From positions 1 through 18,137 of the forward strand of contig JANDJZ010001150.1 of the NCBI GenBank assembly GCA_027943245.1: a stretch of DNA of 18,137 nucleotides, given 5' to 3'. The translations under genes and the position numbers were made by a program. Position 1 is the stretch's first letter. Every line of letters starts with the position of its first letter. The DNA is from Acanthamoeba sp. SK_2022b. Taxonomy: Eukaryota > Discosea > Longamoebia > Acanthamoebidae. The notes beneath the pieces were generated by a model that did no database searches, was not told the DNA's origin, and saw only the letters and a list, made by a program, of their open reading frames with translations. Below, one piece after another: positions 1 through 7,823 of this stretch.

Positions 1-321
1 AAGCGGGACAAGAAGGAGAAGCGGGCGTCGCGCAAGAGCGTGGGCAACGAGATCACGCACGCCATCGTCGCCCACGCCAACGGCGGCGGCTCCGGCTCCG
101 GAGAGGTGCCGGCGGTCGGCGAGGCCTCGGTGTCGTTGGCGACCTCGTCGTCGCCCTCGCTGCTGGCGGCCTCGCCGTCTGCTTCGCCGCCGTCGCCGCA
201 GCAGCAGCAGGACGAGAAGGGAGGCGCCGCCAACAAGCACAGGACGGTGGTGCAGCCCTTCACGCCGCCGACGCTGCCCGAGCCCACGCGCCAGGCGCCG
301 GAGCGGCCCGCGCAGCCATGA
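1..321 (+). CDS. 3' end of an unidentified gene (5' partial)
   Basis: Frame 1 is open from the first base and stops at TGA 319-321, giving the last 106 residues of a protein that begins outside the window. The piece starts with a highly basic stretch (KRDKKEKRASRKS), then runs into Gly/Ser-, Ala/Ser/Pro- and Gln-rich low-complexity sequence (GGGSGSG, a QQQQ run) and ends with a Pro-rich tail (FTPPTLPEP). Codons are strongly G/C-ending, as in the other real exons here, which supports coding. It looks like a disordered C-terminal tail; no domain can be recognised and no function is assigned. A GTG at 40 is not a credible start because the frame is open upstream of it. The lack of any in-frame stop over 318 bases and the codon bias are the main support. 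Confidence 0.7.
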   Translation, partial: KRDKKEKRASRKSVGNEITHAIVAHANGGGSGSGEVPAVGEASVSLATSSSPSLLAASPSASPPSPQQQQDEKGGAANKHRTVVQPFTPPTLPEPTRQAPERPAQP

Positions 322-376
322 ACAGCTGTCCCCCCCTCTCTTTGTGTCGACGACGTTGTCGCTGTATTGGTTTTTT

Positions 377-420
377 TTGCCACTTATTTATTATTAACGT
401 CGCTACTTGACCTTTTCTCG
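377..420 (+). repeat. direct repeat, copy 1
   Basis: This copy begins TTGCCACTTATT and contains CTACTTGACCTTTT. It matches 862-897 with small indels. It directly abuts the inverted pseudogene fragment starting at 419, so it may mark the edge of a duplicated or rearranged block. Confidence 0.55.
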
Positions 421-532
421 TCAGTCGGTCCTGTACCACTTACGAGGAACGACGGTGTAGCTGAAGGCGTGCATGGTGTCGTGAAGCCAGAGATGACGCT
501 GGGCCAGGCAAACCAACACCCTAATCACTTCC
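419..532 (-). pseudogene. inverted relic of the surface-protein ectodomain
   Basis: Read on the minus strand, this piece aligns with about 1350-1458 of the intact + strand gene. Shared blocks include GGGG(A/C)AG at one end, TTTGCCTGG, ATCTCTGGCTTC, GACACCAT(G/T)CACGCCTTC with AGCTACACCG directly after it, and a final GACCGA(C/T)TGACG. At protein level it reads DTMHAFSYT against DTIHAFSYT in the intact protein. Extra bases between the blocks shift the frame, so it cannot encode the same ectodomain. It is a decayed paralogue fragment in the opposite orientation to the intact gene. Confidence 0.75.
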
Positions 533-648
533 CCAGACCCTATGTGCATTGATCGCTGATCGTTCTGCAGTTCTTTTTGTGAGCTCAGATATTTTAACTC
601 GCCCATTACCGAGTTTTAATAGTACCGCAGCTTCTTCAGCTTATTTAT

Positions 649-746
649 GGCCCCGCCGCAGATGCTGAATCACTCTACAGCCTTCTCCCCTGCTGTTCTG
701 GCTGGGGCCCTGACGGAGCACCTTCGTCACCTCGGTCTATTGCCCC
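649..746 (+). pseudogene. direct-orientation relic of the surface-protein gene
   Basis: This stretch aligns with about 1674-1791 of the intact gene: GGCCCCGC(C/T)GCAGATGC, CACTCTACAGCCTTCT, TGCTGTTC(T/G)GGCTGG and CACCTTCGTCACCTC followed by TCTATTGCCCC. Several deletions, including one of about 10-20 bases in the middle, disrupt the frame. The similarity stops exactly where the intact gene enters its Ser/Pro/Thr repeats; no repeat or membrane anchor follows. It therefore derives from the end of the ectodomain of a paralogue. Confidence 0.8.
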
Positions 747-861
747 AGCTGAGACACCTGTGATCGTTTTAGCAGTGACTTGGTTGACGTACACTGCCTT
801 AAAAAACAGCGGTACCACCGGACAGAATAAAACCACGACGACCACCTTCGTGGCATTAGTG

Positions 862-897
862 TTTTGCCACTTATTCATTAGTACTTGACCTTTTTCG
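862..897 (+). repeat. direct repeat, copy 2
   Basis: Second copy of the 377-420 repeat, sharing TTTGCCACTTATT and TACTTGACCTTTT. The two copies bracket both pseudogene fragments, as expected if an older gene copy and its flank were duplicated together. Confidence 0.55.
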
Positions 898-900
898 TGC

Positions 901-932
901 TTGGCGGTCTCGACCACTATCGGGACCGCCAA
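901..932. other. 9-bp perfect inverted repeat
   Basis: TTGGCGGTC at 901-909 is perfectly complementary to GACCGCCAA at 924-932, with a 14-base loop. It lies just after direct repeat copy 2. No transposase or transposon end is recognisable, so it may be chance or the trace of an old terminal repeat. Confidence 0.5.
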
Positions 933-1162
933 CTATAGGCCGCATCTGCGTCATGGGAGTGATTTTCTGGTAACATGCAGAAAATCATCGCCAGTAGGAA
1001 CGTTCGTGAGCTCCGGTGGGCAAGCCCGTGCAACCAATACGAGCCCCGTGAGCTGCGTCGGGAGGACGCGCCCAGGTGGGGACGGGAGCGAAACACGACC
1101 TTTGCACACCAAAACGCGTGCGATGGTGCCAAGGGGGCAGAGTCTTTTTCGTTCCAAGCTCG

Positions 1163-2365
1163 ATGTACAAGTCCACGGCCAGAAGATCACAGGCTACCAG
1201 TTCTACCGGCCTCCTCGTCCTCGCCCTCTTGTTCTTCCTGTTCTGGGTGGCCGCAAGTCCGGGCTCGGCCGACGCCGCAGCCATTGCGGGCCCTTGTCCT
1301 GCGGCCGGAGGTCCCTACTCCTGGACCTCGTCTCAGTATCGGTTTTCGTGGGGCAGCTATAACTACCTTTGCCTGGGCAACGCCATCTCTGGCTTCGACA
1401 CCATTCACGCCTTCAGCTACACCGCCTACCGCGAGGATCCGGCAGGACCGATTGACGTGACTGCCCGCGGCCTCATTATTGACGCTGCCACTAGCGCCAC
1501 GGTCGCCCAAGTGGACATCACGAGTCAGCTGCCTTCCGTTGAGTACAGGGAGCGTGTAATCACAGCCGACTTCTCGAGCAGTCCGGTGACGCTCACGCCG
1601 TCAAAGACCTACTACCTCGCCTTCTGCCTGGAAGCCGCATCACCTTCGGGGATCTCGTTTGCCCTCTATATTGGCCCCGCTGCAGATGCGAGTCACTCTA
1701 CAGCCTTCTTCTCCACGGGCTGCTGTTCGGGCTGGAAAGGGATGACGAACTTGAATTATCCAGGCACCTTCGTCACCTCAATCTATTGCCCCTACCCGTC
1801 TCCATCGAGCACGCCCTCTCCCTCGCGCACGCCCTCTCCCTCGCGCACGCCCTCTCCCTCGCGCACGCCCTCTCCCTCGCGCACGCCCTCTCCCTCGCGC
1901 ACGCCCTCTCCCTCGCTCACGCCCTCTCCCTCGCTCACGCCCTCTCCCTCGCGCACGCCCTCTCCCTCGCGCACGCCTTCTGTGACCCCAACGACCTCGC
2001 CATCGCGCTCGCCCTCCGTCACGCCCTCAGGCACGCCATCGAGCACACCATCGAGCTCGCCCTCCGTCACGCCATCGAACACGCCATCGCGCTCGCCCTC
2101 AGGCACGCCATCGAGCACACCATCGAGCTCGCCCTCAGGCACGCCATCGAGCACACCATCGAACACGCCATCGAGCACGCCATCAAGCTCGCCCTCCGTC
2201 ACGCCATCGAGCACGCCTTCTCCACGGCACCAGCTTAGACCCCTTGGCGACGACCACACGGCGGAGATTGCAGTGGGCGTGGCCGTGCCAGCGACTGCCG
2301 TGCTGGTCCTGGTGGGCATTGGGTTTGCGGTGGTGGTAATTGTGCTCATGAGGTTTCAGCAGTGA
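1163..2365 (+). CDS. mucin-like type I cell-surface protein
   Basis: Single-exon gene for a 400-residue protein with the layout of a secreted, membrane-anchored surface protein. ATG 1163 is preferred to the upstream open frame because it places a basic N-terminus (KSTARRS) just before a hydrophobic signal sequence at about 16-32 ([15 protein letters not shown]). The ectodomain, about 40-210, has six cysteines (45, 70, 155, 187, 188, 209), fitting disulphide bonding. Residues about 212-358 are Ser/Pro/Thr repeats: nine exact-length TPSPS(R/L) hexamers, then degenerate SPSVTPS/TPSSTPS units, a likely O-glycosylated stalk. A hydrophobic segment at about 369-396 is followed by only RFQQ, so the cytoplasmic tail is minimal. 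I do not recognise the ectodomain family. Relics of a paralogue lie upstream. An adhesion or coat role is inference from architecture only. Confidence 0.85.
   Translation: MYKSTARRSQATSSTGLLVLALLFFLFWVAASPGSADAAAIAGPCPAAGGPYSWTSSQYRFSWGSYNYLCLGNAISGFDTIHAFSYTAYREDPAGPIDVTARGLIIDAATSATVAQVDITSQLPSVEYRERVITADFSSSPVTLTPSKTYYLAFCLEAASPSGISFALYIGPAADASHSTAFFSTGCCSGWKGMTNLNYPGTFVTSIYCPYPSPSSTPSPSRTPSPSRTPSPSRTPSPSRTPSPSRTPSPSLTPSPSLTPSPSRTPSPSRTPSVTPTTSPSRSPSVTPSGTPSSTPSSSPSVTPSNTPSRSPSGTPSSTPSSSPSGTPSSTPSNTPSSTPSSSPSVTPSSTPSPRHQLRPLGDDHTAEIAVGVAVPATAVLVLVGIGFAVVVIVLMRFQQ
1811..1972 (+). repeat. coding minisatellite, 18 bp x 9
   Basis: Nine head-to-tail 18-bp units with the consensus ACGCCCTCTCCCTCGCGC encode TPSPSR; two units carry GCTC in place of GCGC and give TPSPSL. 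The units are nearly identical at silent sites, pointing to recent slippage or unequal exchange. A looser Ser/Pro/Thr repeat continues from 1973 to about 2222 with GCCATCGAGCACACC-type units. Because unit length is a multiple of three, copy number can vary without breaking the gene. Confidence 0.95.
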
Positions 2366-2502
2366 TGTACAATGCCGCAAGAACAACGATGGCCAGCGTT
2401 CACCATTGCTGGACAAGGTCGACTACAGGCCTGCACCAGTTCCTCTCGCTCGCATCCAAAAACTCAAAAGCGGCGCCCACCTGGTTTCCCTTTAGGCCGG
2501 AG

Positions 2503-2506
2503 AAAA
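2503..2506 (-). terminator. RNA polymerase III terminator of tRNA-Leu
   Basis: On the minus strand a TTTT run lies four bases beyond the tRNA 3' end (AACC then TTTT). This is the usual Pol III stop signal and agrees with the tRNA orientation. Confidence 0.8.
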
Positions 2507-2510
2507 GGTT

Positions 2511-2594
2511 GGACGAAGTGGGATTCGAACCCACGCCAGGAGACCCTGACTACGACCTGAACGTAGCGCCTTAGACCAACTCGGCCATCCGTCC
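2511..2594 (-). tRNA. tRNA-Leu(CAG)
   Basis: The minus strand folds into a complete 84-nt type II tRNA. The acceptor strand GGACGGA pairs with TTCGTCC (one G-T wobble). The D arm is GCC/GGC around GAGTTGGTCTAA. The anticodon stem CTACG/CGTAG carries the 7-nt loop TTCAGGT, so the anticodon is CAG and it reads CUG leucine codons. The long variable arm (CAGG/CCTG with a GTCT loop) is typical of tRNA-Leu. The T arm is GTGGG/CCCAC with TTCGAAT. There is no intron and no encoded CCA, as expected for a eukaryotic nuclear gene. A box (TGGCCGAGTTGG) and B box (GGTTCGAATCC) are intact. It sits 79 bp beyond the stop of the next minus-strand gene. Confidence 0.97.
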
Positions 2595-2672
2595 TCTACA
2601 CGCACACTTGGCTCCCTTTAGATTGAAAGCATCACCCATTGAATAATCTTAATGTTCTTAAGAAAATGATAT

Positions 2673-2678
2673 TTTATT
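2673..2678 (-). promoter_or_regulatory. AATAAA motif overlapping a stop codon
   Basis: On the minus strand AATAAA overlaps the TAA stop (2676-2674) of the 449-aa gene. If used for 3' end formation, the 3' UTR would be only a few tens of bases, which fits the short gap to the tRNA at 2594. Use of this motif is inference. Confidence 0.45.
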
Positions 2679-3963
2679 GTCCTTTGCTGTTGCTTTTATT
2701 GGTGTCCCATTCTACTTTTTTTGGTGGTCGGCGTGTGATCGAGCGCCATGTCGCCATTGCCTTGGTCTTGATGTTTGTCTTCTCGACTTCAGCCTTACTC
2801 CTCCGCTCAAGCCTGCCGTTCCCTGATACTGCGCTGGTCTTGGCGTTGGGCGCGTTCCTCCTACGGCCTGGCGGGTTGCTCTTGGTCAGGCTCGGCAGTT
2901 CCCCCAACTGAGACCCTTCCCTCAGCTTGCTGGTGAGCAGCAGGGCGTTGAGGTCGATGGCCAGGTCTTCGCAGTCGAACCCCCGGGCCTGCTTGCGGAG
3001 GACGTATGCCATCTCGGCCTGACGCTCCCACAAGGCCTTGCGCGCCTCCTCTATCTCTCCCACCGGGCCTTGCGCGCTGCTCGGCCCAGTGGTGGACCGT
3101 CTCGGTGCAGTGGTCATGTGGTGGAGTGGTGGTGCGCAGCTGGCGATTGCTCTGTAGGGTGATGAACAGAACGAGTCGGCTGTGGCAGTTGTTGACAGGA
3201 ACCGGAGGCAGCGCGGAGTGCCCGGGCGGGCCAGCGGGACGCTCGCCATTCGAGGCCGGTTTCGATAATGGCCGTTCCACCGACCGCAGGCCCAGGACGC
3301 GCATGTGCGAGACAGACGAGCGGGAGTGGAGAATTGTGCGCGGAAAAACAACTGGACCGGGACACTCCCTTGATCGGGTAGGCCACGCTGCGAGGTCCTA
3401 GAAGATGGTCTCGTGTTGGAGCGGGCAAGTGGCTTGACAGGTCGTGCGGAATCGAAACAGAACACAAAAAAAGACCACAAACGGATGGGGCCTTCGACTC
3501 TACCGCGCAACACGGTGCAGAAGCAGCGCTACATCTCTGCCGGCAAAGGCACGCCAATCTTGGCTTTTGACAAACAAGTGGATGAGGCGAAAGAGTGTAC
3601 ACGTGGCCTCCTACTGCTGTTCGCCAGCATGACTGCCGCCCAGCGCGTGCAGGAGCGCGATCTCTGTTGTGCGTGTGTGTGTGCGCGCGCGTGGTGTGTT
3701 TGGCGTTTCCGAGACGCATACATAGATGGCCTGATCAGCGATTTTAGATGTGGCTCACACGACATAAATAAAGTAAAGAACTGAAGGTGTGTGGGGGAAT
3801 GAGAAGAGCCGGTGGAAATGGTGGGGGCACCCTTGCTTCGGCTCTCCCATCGCAACTTCACGTAATCGGGGACGAGCACGCCCGATGCCTTTTCGATGGC
3901 CTCGGTCACGGTCCGCACGAAAGTCAAGAACCGCGCCAGCTCTGCACACAGTGAACATGTTAG

Positions 3964-4001
<38 letters not shown>

Positions 4002-4846
4002 TCCAATAACAACAAACACACGAAACGTTGGCGGCGTGCCGGTCCAATTGGGGTTGACGCTGGAGACGAGGACGATGGGCCCGGTGGGGATCTGGTGCTT
4101 GAACGTGCCAAAGTCCTTGTGTTCCACCTCCACCGATATACCTGTCGACACAACGTCTATCACATAAGGGACCTGTACGGCGGTCCACCCGATCGTAGGT
4201 GGATTCTATACAACATGTCGCGTTCTAACACACACACACACACACGTACGCAAGAGAGATAGAGTACCTAAGTGGTAGCAGTCGTCGGAGAGGTTCTGCG
4301 AGTAGTCCGTGCGAGGCAGGTTCCACACGGTCACCCGCTTTACCTCCTTCCACAGCCGCTTGGCTGCCGCCTTGCTCAGCTTGCTCTGCACGATGTTAGG
4401 ATCCTAGGATTAGTTATACGTGTGAAAGCGCAGATCTACACTTTGTGATAATGTGCGTCGTGTGTCAAGGCGGCTTGGCTGAAAGGAAGCGAACCTCGAA
4501 GGTCTGGGTGGGAGCATCATCGAGCGGATCTGCGCTTGTGTGCAGGCGGTTCAGCGCCGTGAAACTGTGTTAGTCGGGTGTTTGTTGCAAACGGTGGCGA
4601 GGGTGACGAACCTTGGCGCACGACGGAGAGGGTGGCAGTGCCTTGCTGGTCGTCCGGGTCGTGCCGCACCTGTGCGCCCCATACCACCGTGTTGCCGTGC
4701 CCACCTCAATTCGAAATCAATCTAATTAAGATTTTATCTTGAAAATGCAGTAGCATATCCTTTAAAATGGTTGCTAGCGTGAATGCGTGCCAACTCGGGT
4801 GCAGGCGCGTACCACTCTCCACCCGCAACGCCAGACGCACAGCCAT
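2674..4846 (-). CDS. unrecognised 449-aa protein, 8 exons
   Basis: Proposed exons in transcript order: 4846-4813, 4704-4608, 4564-4495, 4385-4268, 4141-4022, 3941-3862, 3610-3504, 3397-2674. They join in phase into 449 codons plus TAA. Start MAVRLALRVES is the first ATG facing the divergent RasGEF gene. Exons 2-7 have strong G/C third positions and protein-like sequence, for example NTVVWGAQVRHD (about 17-28), a Lys-rich helix KLSKAAAKRLWKEVKR (about 69-84) followed by VTVWNLPRTDY, TGPIVLVSSVNPNW (about 127-140) and LARFLTFVRTVTEAIEK (about 148-164). I do not recognise the family. The tail is rich in Arg/Lys/Ser and probably disordered. Weak points: intron 2 (4607-4565) is only 43 nt, the exon 6 donor could instead follow AGCAAGG near 3833, and the last exon could be a separate gene or hide another intron. 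Intron 5 holds a CA/GT microsatellite. Confidence 0.6.
3965..4000. repeat. (CA)18 microsatellite
   Basis: Perfect CA run on the + strand (GT on the coding strand) inside intron 5 of the 449-aa minus-strand gene, just after the splice donor. A shorter AC run lies in intron 4 at 4229-4245. Confidence 0.95.
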
Positions 4847-4935
4847 CAGAAAAGAAAAAGCTTCCGGTTATTATGGTTTCTTGCCAATTTTCCTGTCTTT
4901 TTTGACCTTTTGTTGGTTGACGACCACGCAGTGCC
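4847..4935. promoter_or_regulatory. 89-bp bidirectional promoter region
   Basis: The proposed start codons of the minus-strand 449-aa gene (ATG ending at 4846) and the + strand RasGEF gene (ATG at 4936) face away from each other with 89 bp between them. The interval is T/A-rich on the + strand (TCTTTTTTGACCTTTTG) compared with the exons. No clear TATA box is visible. Both 5' UTRs and core promoters must overlap unless an upstream non-coding exon exists. Confidence 0.5.
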
Positions 4936-6631
4936 ATGGCCAGTCCCACACCGCCGCCGGACATCCTCTACGTGGTGCACTCACTTTTCTTCTTTGCTCC
5001 TTACGCCGTCCGTGGGCCCGCTCCATACTCATCACCATGTTCGGCGAGACCAGGTATCCCTGTTCGGCGGTAATGGTGACGGACCCAAGCCCATACGCGC
5101 GGCAACCCTCGAGAAGCTCGTCGAAGTGCTGACCGACCCCGACACTCCCGGTGCCCTTTAGTTCCCCGTTCCTTCGGACCTGAGCTCTTCTATTCCCAAT
5201 TACTTTTATTTATCTATTATTATTTGTTCTTGTATGGTTGCTGTGCAGAACACCCCACGCCGTTCCTTAACATGGTGATTCTGTGTCATCGGTTGTACAC
5301 GTCGTCCAGACACTTCCTCGATCTCGTCATACAAAGGTTCTCCCTTTGTTCTTTTTCTTCGTTCTTCGTTCTTCGTTCTTCTTTTTCGTTCTTCGTTCTT
5401 TGTTCTTGTTCTCCACTCTGATCGCCAACAACATCATTCCCATTACCTGCAGATTCGATCCGGAGGACATCAATGCCGAGGGCCAATGGAATGCCAGGCT
5501 CAGGTATGCGAACCGCCGCCATAGACACATCAGATCCGCAGGGTTGATCGTTTCTCATTCTTTCCCTCTCCTCAGCGTGCGCGTGAACAAACCGCTGCGG
5601 CTGCTGCGGCTGGGACTGCCCGTGTTCCTGGGACGCAACCCCAACAGCAAAGCCGTCGACAAGATCGTGCGTTCCCCCACCCTCTCGCGCATTCTCCTAA
5701 GCCCACGAGTACACCAGACCGACTCCAACAACAACCACCAACAGGAGCAGTTCGCCGATAGCATGCTGGAGAAGGCCGACTCAGGCCCGTTGCACAACGC
5801 AGCGCAGACGCTCAAGAGGTTCATTGCCTCTGTACGTATGAGTGGGAGGAACGCTCTTCGAACTATTCATTGACCGTTTGTTGTTCCACGCGCGGCGGGG
5901 GGGGGGTGGGTGGCGACACCAGGAAAGGAACGCGCCGGTTCGCAACGCACTGTTGCAGAGCGGCCTCGAAACGCTGAGGCTCGAACTCGACGCCTCTCTC
6001 GTCCAGTCGACACATAATGCCAGCCACGCCTTCGACGAAATCGAAGTGGCACTGCACCCTCTGCTCTCTCCCTCCCTCTCTCTCTCTCTCTCCCCTCTCC
6101 GCACACACTGCCCCGGCCAGGCCAGGTCTCACATCCTTGGAATGTCGCTGCAAACAGGAGAGCATGCACGAGATTCTTGCCGAGGACATGGCCAAGGAGC
6201 TCACCTCCCTGCAGAGCGAGCCCTTCATGTGCCTCGAGCCGTGGGAACTCTTGCGGTGGTTCAAGGCGCGGCTCAACTTCCACGACGTGGTGCTGCGGCG
6301 GGACGGCGACCCCGAGGCCCGCGCGCGTATGGAGCGGAAGATGCCCAACGTCGTCCAGCTGCTCGACCAGTTCGCGGGGATCGTGCACTGGGTGCGGAAG
6401 GAGATCCACGATGCCGGGCGCTACCGGTCCTCCGCTCTCCGCTACTTCTTCACCTTGTGTCAGGCACGCTTGCCCTTGTCTGATGTCTGTGCGTGTACGT
6501 GTGCGTGTGCGTGTGCGTGTGCGTGTGCAACTGACATGTGCCCCACAGCATCTGCGATCGATGTTGAACCTCAACACCTTGGCGGCAATCATCGTTGCCC
6601 TGCACCCATACTTTGGCGAATTGCGAGCGGT

Positions 6632-6712
<81 letters not shown>

Positions 6713-7509
6713 AGAGAGGGAGAGAGAGATAAGGAGGCTGATTGTCGACAACAACGTGTATCCACCAGATGCTCGCAGAAGGAGAGGTCGAGGAGCTGAA
6801 GGAAATGACGCTCCTCTACCAGTCGGCGTCGTCGCTCAACGGCGAGGCCGACATCCTGAGCGCCCAGCTGCAGCTGAGCCTGAGCACCAAGCAGTACCGC
6901 GACGTCTTTGACGGCGCCAAGGGCCCCATCTTCCCGTTCGCGGCACTCACCCTGGCCAACCTCCAGCTCCTGGGCCGAGTGAACCTCTACCTCGACGAGA
7001 CCGAAGGCCCCAACCTGATCAGCCTACGCATCATGGAGAGCATCGACCTGGTGCAAAGCCCACAACAACCTTACCCCCCCCCCACTAAACGCACACGCGT
7101 GTCTCATGTCGAGCCAAATCGCGCAGGTGATTCGCGAGCTGATCCAGAAGCAGACAGGCTTCACCTTTCACTTGCTCTCGACGCAACCTTCGTACGAGTC
7201 CGTGCAAAGGTTTCTCGACCAGCGCCTCAAGATGGTAACCCTCCGCTGCGTCGTGCTCAGTCTCTCTCTCTCTCTTTCTTTGTGTGTGTGTATCGAACGC
7301 GAGATGATGTACCGCTTCTCTCCCCCCCCCAAACCCATCGCACGCAGGGCCGCAACGTGATGCGGACGCAGCCGCTCAAGCACTTGTGCCGCGTGGTGGT
7401 GTGGCAGAAGGCGATCAGCTACCGCAACCGCGTGCCGCATGATCTGATCGACTACCTGGGCCAGCACGTGGGCGCCAGCGACATCCTCACGGTCATCAGC
7501 AGCCTCTGA
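4936..7509 (+). CDS. RasGEF protein (REM + CDC25 domains), 12 exons
   Basis: Predicted 491-aa guanine nucleotide exchange factor for a Ras-family GTPase. Exons: 4936-4971, 5054-5150, 5249-5336, 5453-5503, 5576-5666, 5745-5831, 5959-6045, 6158-6463, 6549-6629, 6769-7050, 7127-7234, 7348-7509; all join in phase. Residues about 27-110 form a RasGEF N-terminal (REM) domain: IRAATLEKLVEVLT, then FLNMVILCHRLYTSSRHFLDLV. The CDC25 domain runs from about 180 to 435: an opening helix EDMAKELTSLQSEPF and WELLRWF, then FAGIVHWVRKEI, LNLNTLAAIIVALH, GRVNLYLDE and VIRELIQKQTG to SVQRFLDQRL. It is divergent from typical RasGEFs, so activity is not certain. A 53-residue C-terminal tail is unassigned. Intron 8 appears to be GC-AG. 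Introns 3, 8 and 9 carry simple repeats. It shares its upstream region with the minus-strand 449-aa gene. The first exon (12 codons) is the least certain part. Confidence 0.85.
5348..5412 (+). repeat. TTCTTCG/TTCTTT-type repeat in intron 3
   Basis: An imperfect pyrimidine-rich repeat of (GTTCTTC)-like units fills part of intron 3 of the first RasGEF gene, upstream of the acceptor CTGCAG at 5447-5452. Confidence 0.8.
6464..6548 (+). other. probable GC-AG intron
   Basis: The reading frame and RasGEF conservation require joining TTG TGT CAG (ending 6463) directly to CAT CTG CGA (starting 6549), giving FFTLCQ-HLRSMLNLNTL across a core helix. The donor would be CAG|GCACGC and the acceptor CCCCACAG. 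The nearest GT donor (within CTTGTGTC) breaks the frame. Most of the intron is a GTGTGC repeat (6488-6528). Confidence 0.65.
6488..6528 (+). repeat. GTGTGC microsatellite in intron 8
   Basis: About six GTGTGC/GCGTGT units between the GC donor and the CCCCACAG acceptor of intron 8 of the first RasGEF gene. Confidence 0.9.
6633..6728 (+). repeat. (CA)38 followed by (GA)n microsatellite
   Basis: A perfect CA run from 6633 to about 6709 is followed directly by an AG-rich run to about 6728, all in intron 9 of the first RasGEF gene. The repeat starts three bases after the presumed donor GTGCAC at 6630. Confidence 0.97.
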
Positions 7510-7823
7510 GAGGTGTAACGGCCATCGGAGTTGCGGCACTCCACCAATTCCGACCCATAACTTTGGCGAGACCGGGCCGGGACAAGAGGCAGCACGTGCA
7601 CGCAGCAAAATCATCGCACAGGGGCAGCAGCATAACGTATTGGTTTTTCGCCTTTTACTAAAGACCACCGTGTTGCTGCCTCGCTCAATGTGCCTTCAGT
7701 AATTTTTACTTGGCCTCCTCTCGGAGCGCCACCCTCTCTAACAAAACAACAATCTTTTTACACCAAGCCAACCCGTTAGTAGTGTGGCCTTACAATAACT
7801 CCGGAGGGGTAGATGAGGAATGT
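7510..7823. other. 314-bp convergent 3' intergenic region
   Basis: This lies between the stop codons of the first RasGEF gene (+) and the DUF4397 gene (-). It should hold both 3' UTRs. It contains no convincing ORF and no clear AATAAA signal. Confidence 0.6.

Larger units (their letters stand above)
322..1162. other. 841-bp interval without an intact gene
   Basis: Between the first stop codon and the surface-protein gene I find no ORF with coding character. The interval holds two decayed fragments of a paralogue of the 1163-2365 gene (419-532 inverted, 649-746 direct), a short direct repeat (377-420 and 862-897) and a 9-bp inverted repeat (901-932). It is more AT-rich than the flanking exons. 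The remaining sequence, 533-648 and 747-861, shows nothing I can identify. Confidence 0.6.

Noticed and set aside
901..932. Transposon terminal inverted repeat
   Set aside because: Only one short inverted pair is present, with no transposase, target-site duplication or matching partner elsewhere in the window.
1811..1972. CRISPR-like array
   Set aside because: Units are contiguous with no unique spacers and encode a protein repeat; the genome is eukaryotic.
1786..2349. Long ORFs in the other frames of the Ser/Pro/Thr repeat (+ 1786-2238 and - 1792-2349)
   Set aside because: They are repeats of the same 18-bp unit read out of frame; they lack starts in context and any membrane or signal elements.
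2861..3304. Alternative minus-strand frame with ATG at 3304
   Set aside because: Parts look coding, but joining it to the clearly coding GEIEEARKALWERQ frame would need an intron under 20 nt. It remains possible if there is a base error near 3060.
3006..3401. 131-codon + strand ORF opposite the last exon of the 449-aa gene
   Set aside because: Antisense shadow; no protein-like motifs, and the opposite strand has the better coding signal around 2940-3060.
4734..4964. Minus-strand 76-codon ORF across the divergent promoter
   Set aside because: Weak codon bias beyond the first 11 codons of the spliced model; only its MAVRLALRVES part is used, in a different frame, by the minus-strand gene.
6017..6911. 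Long + strand ORFs through the CA repeat at 6633-6709
   Set aside because: They read the microsatellite as His-Thr or Thr-His and cross the intron boundaries of the RasGEF gene; only parts coincide with real exons.
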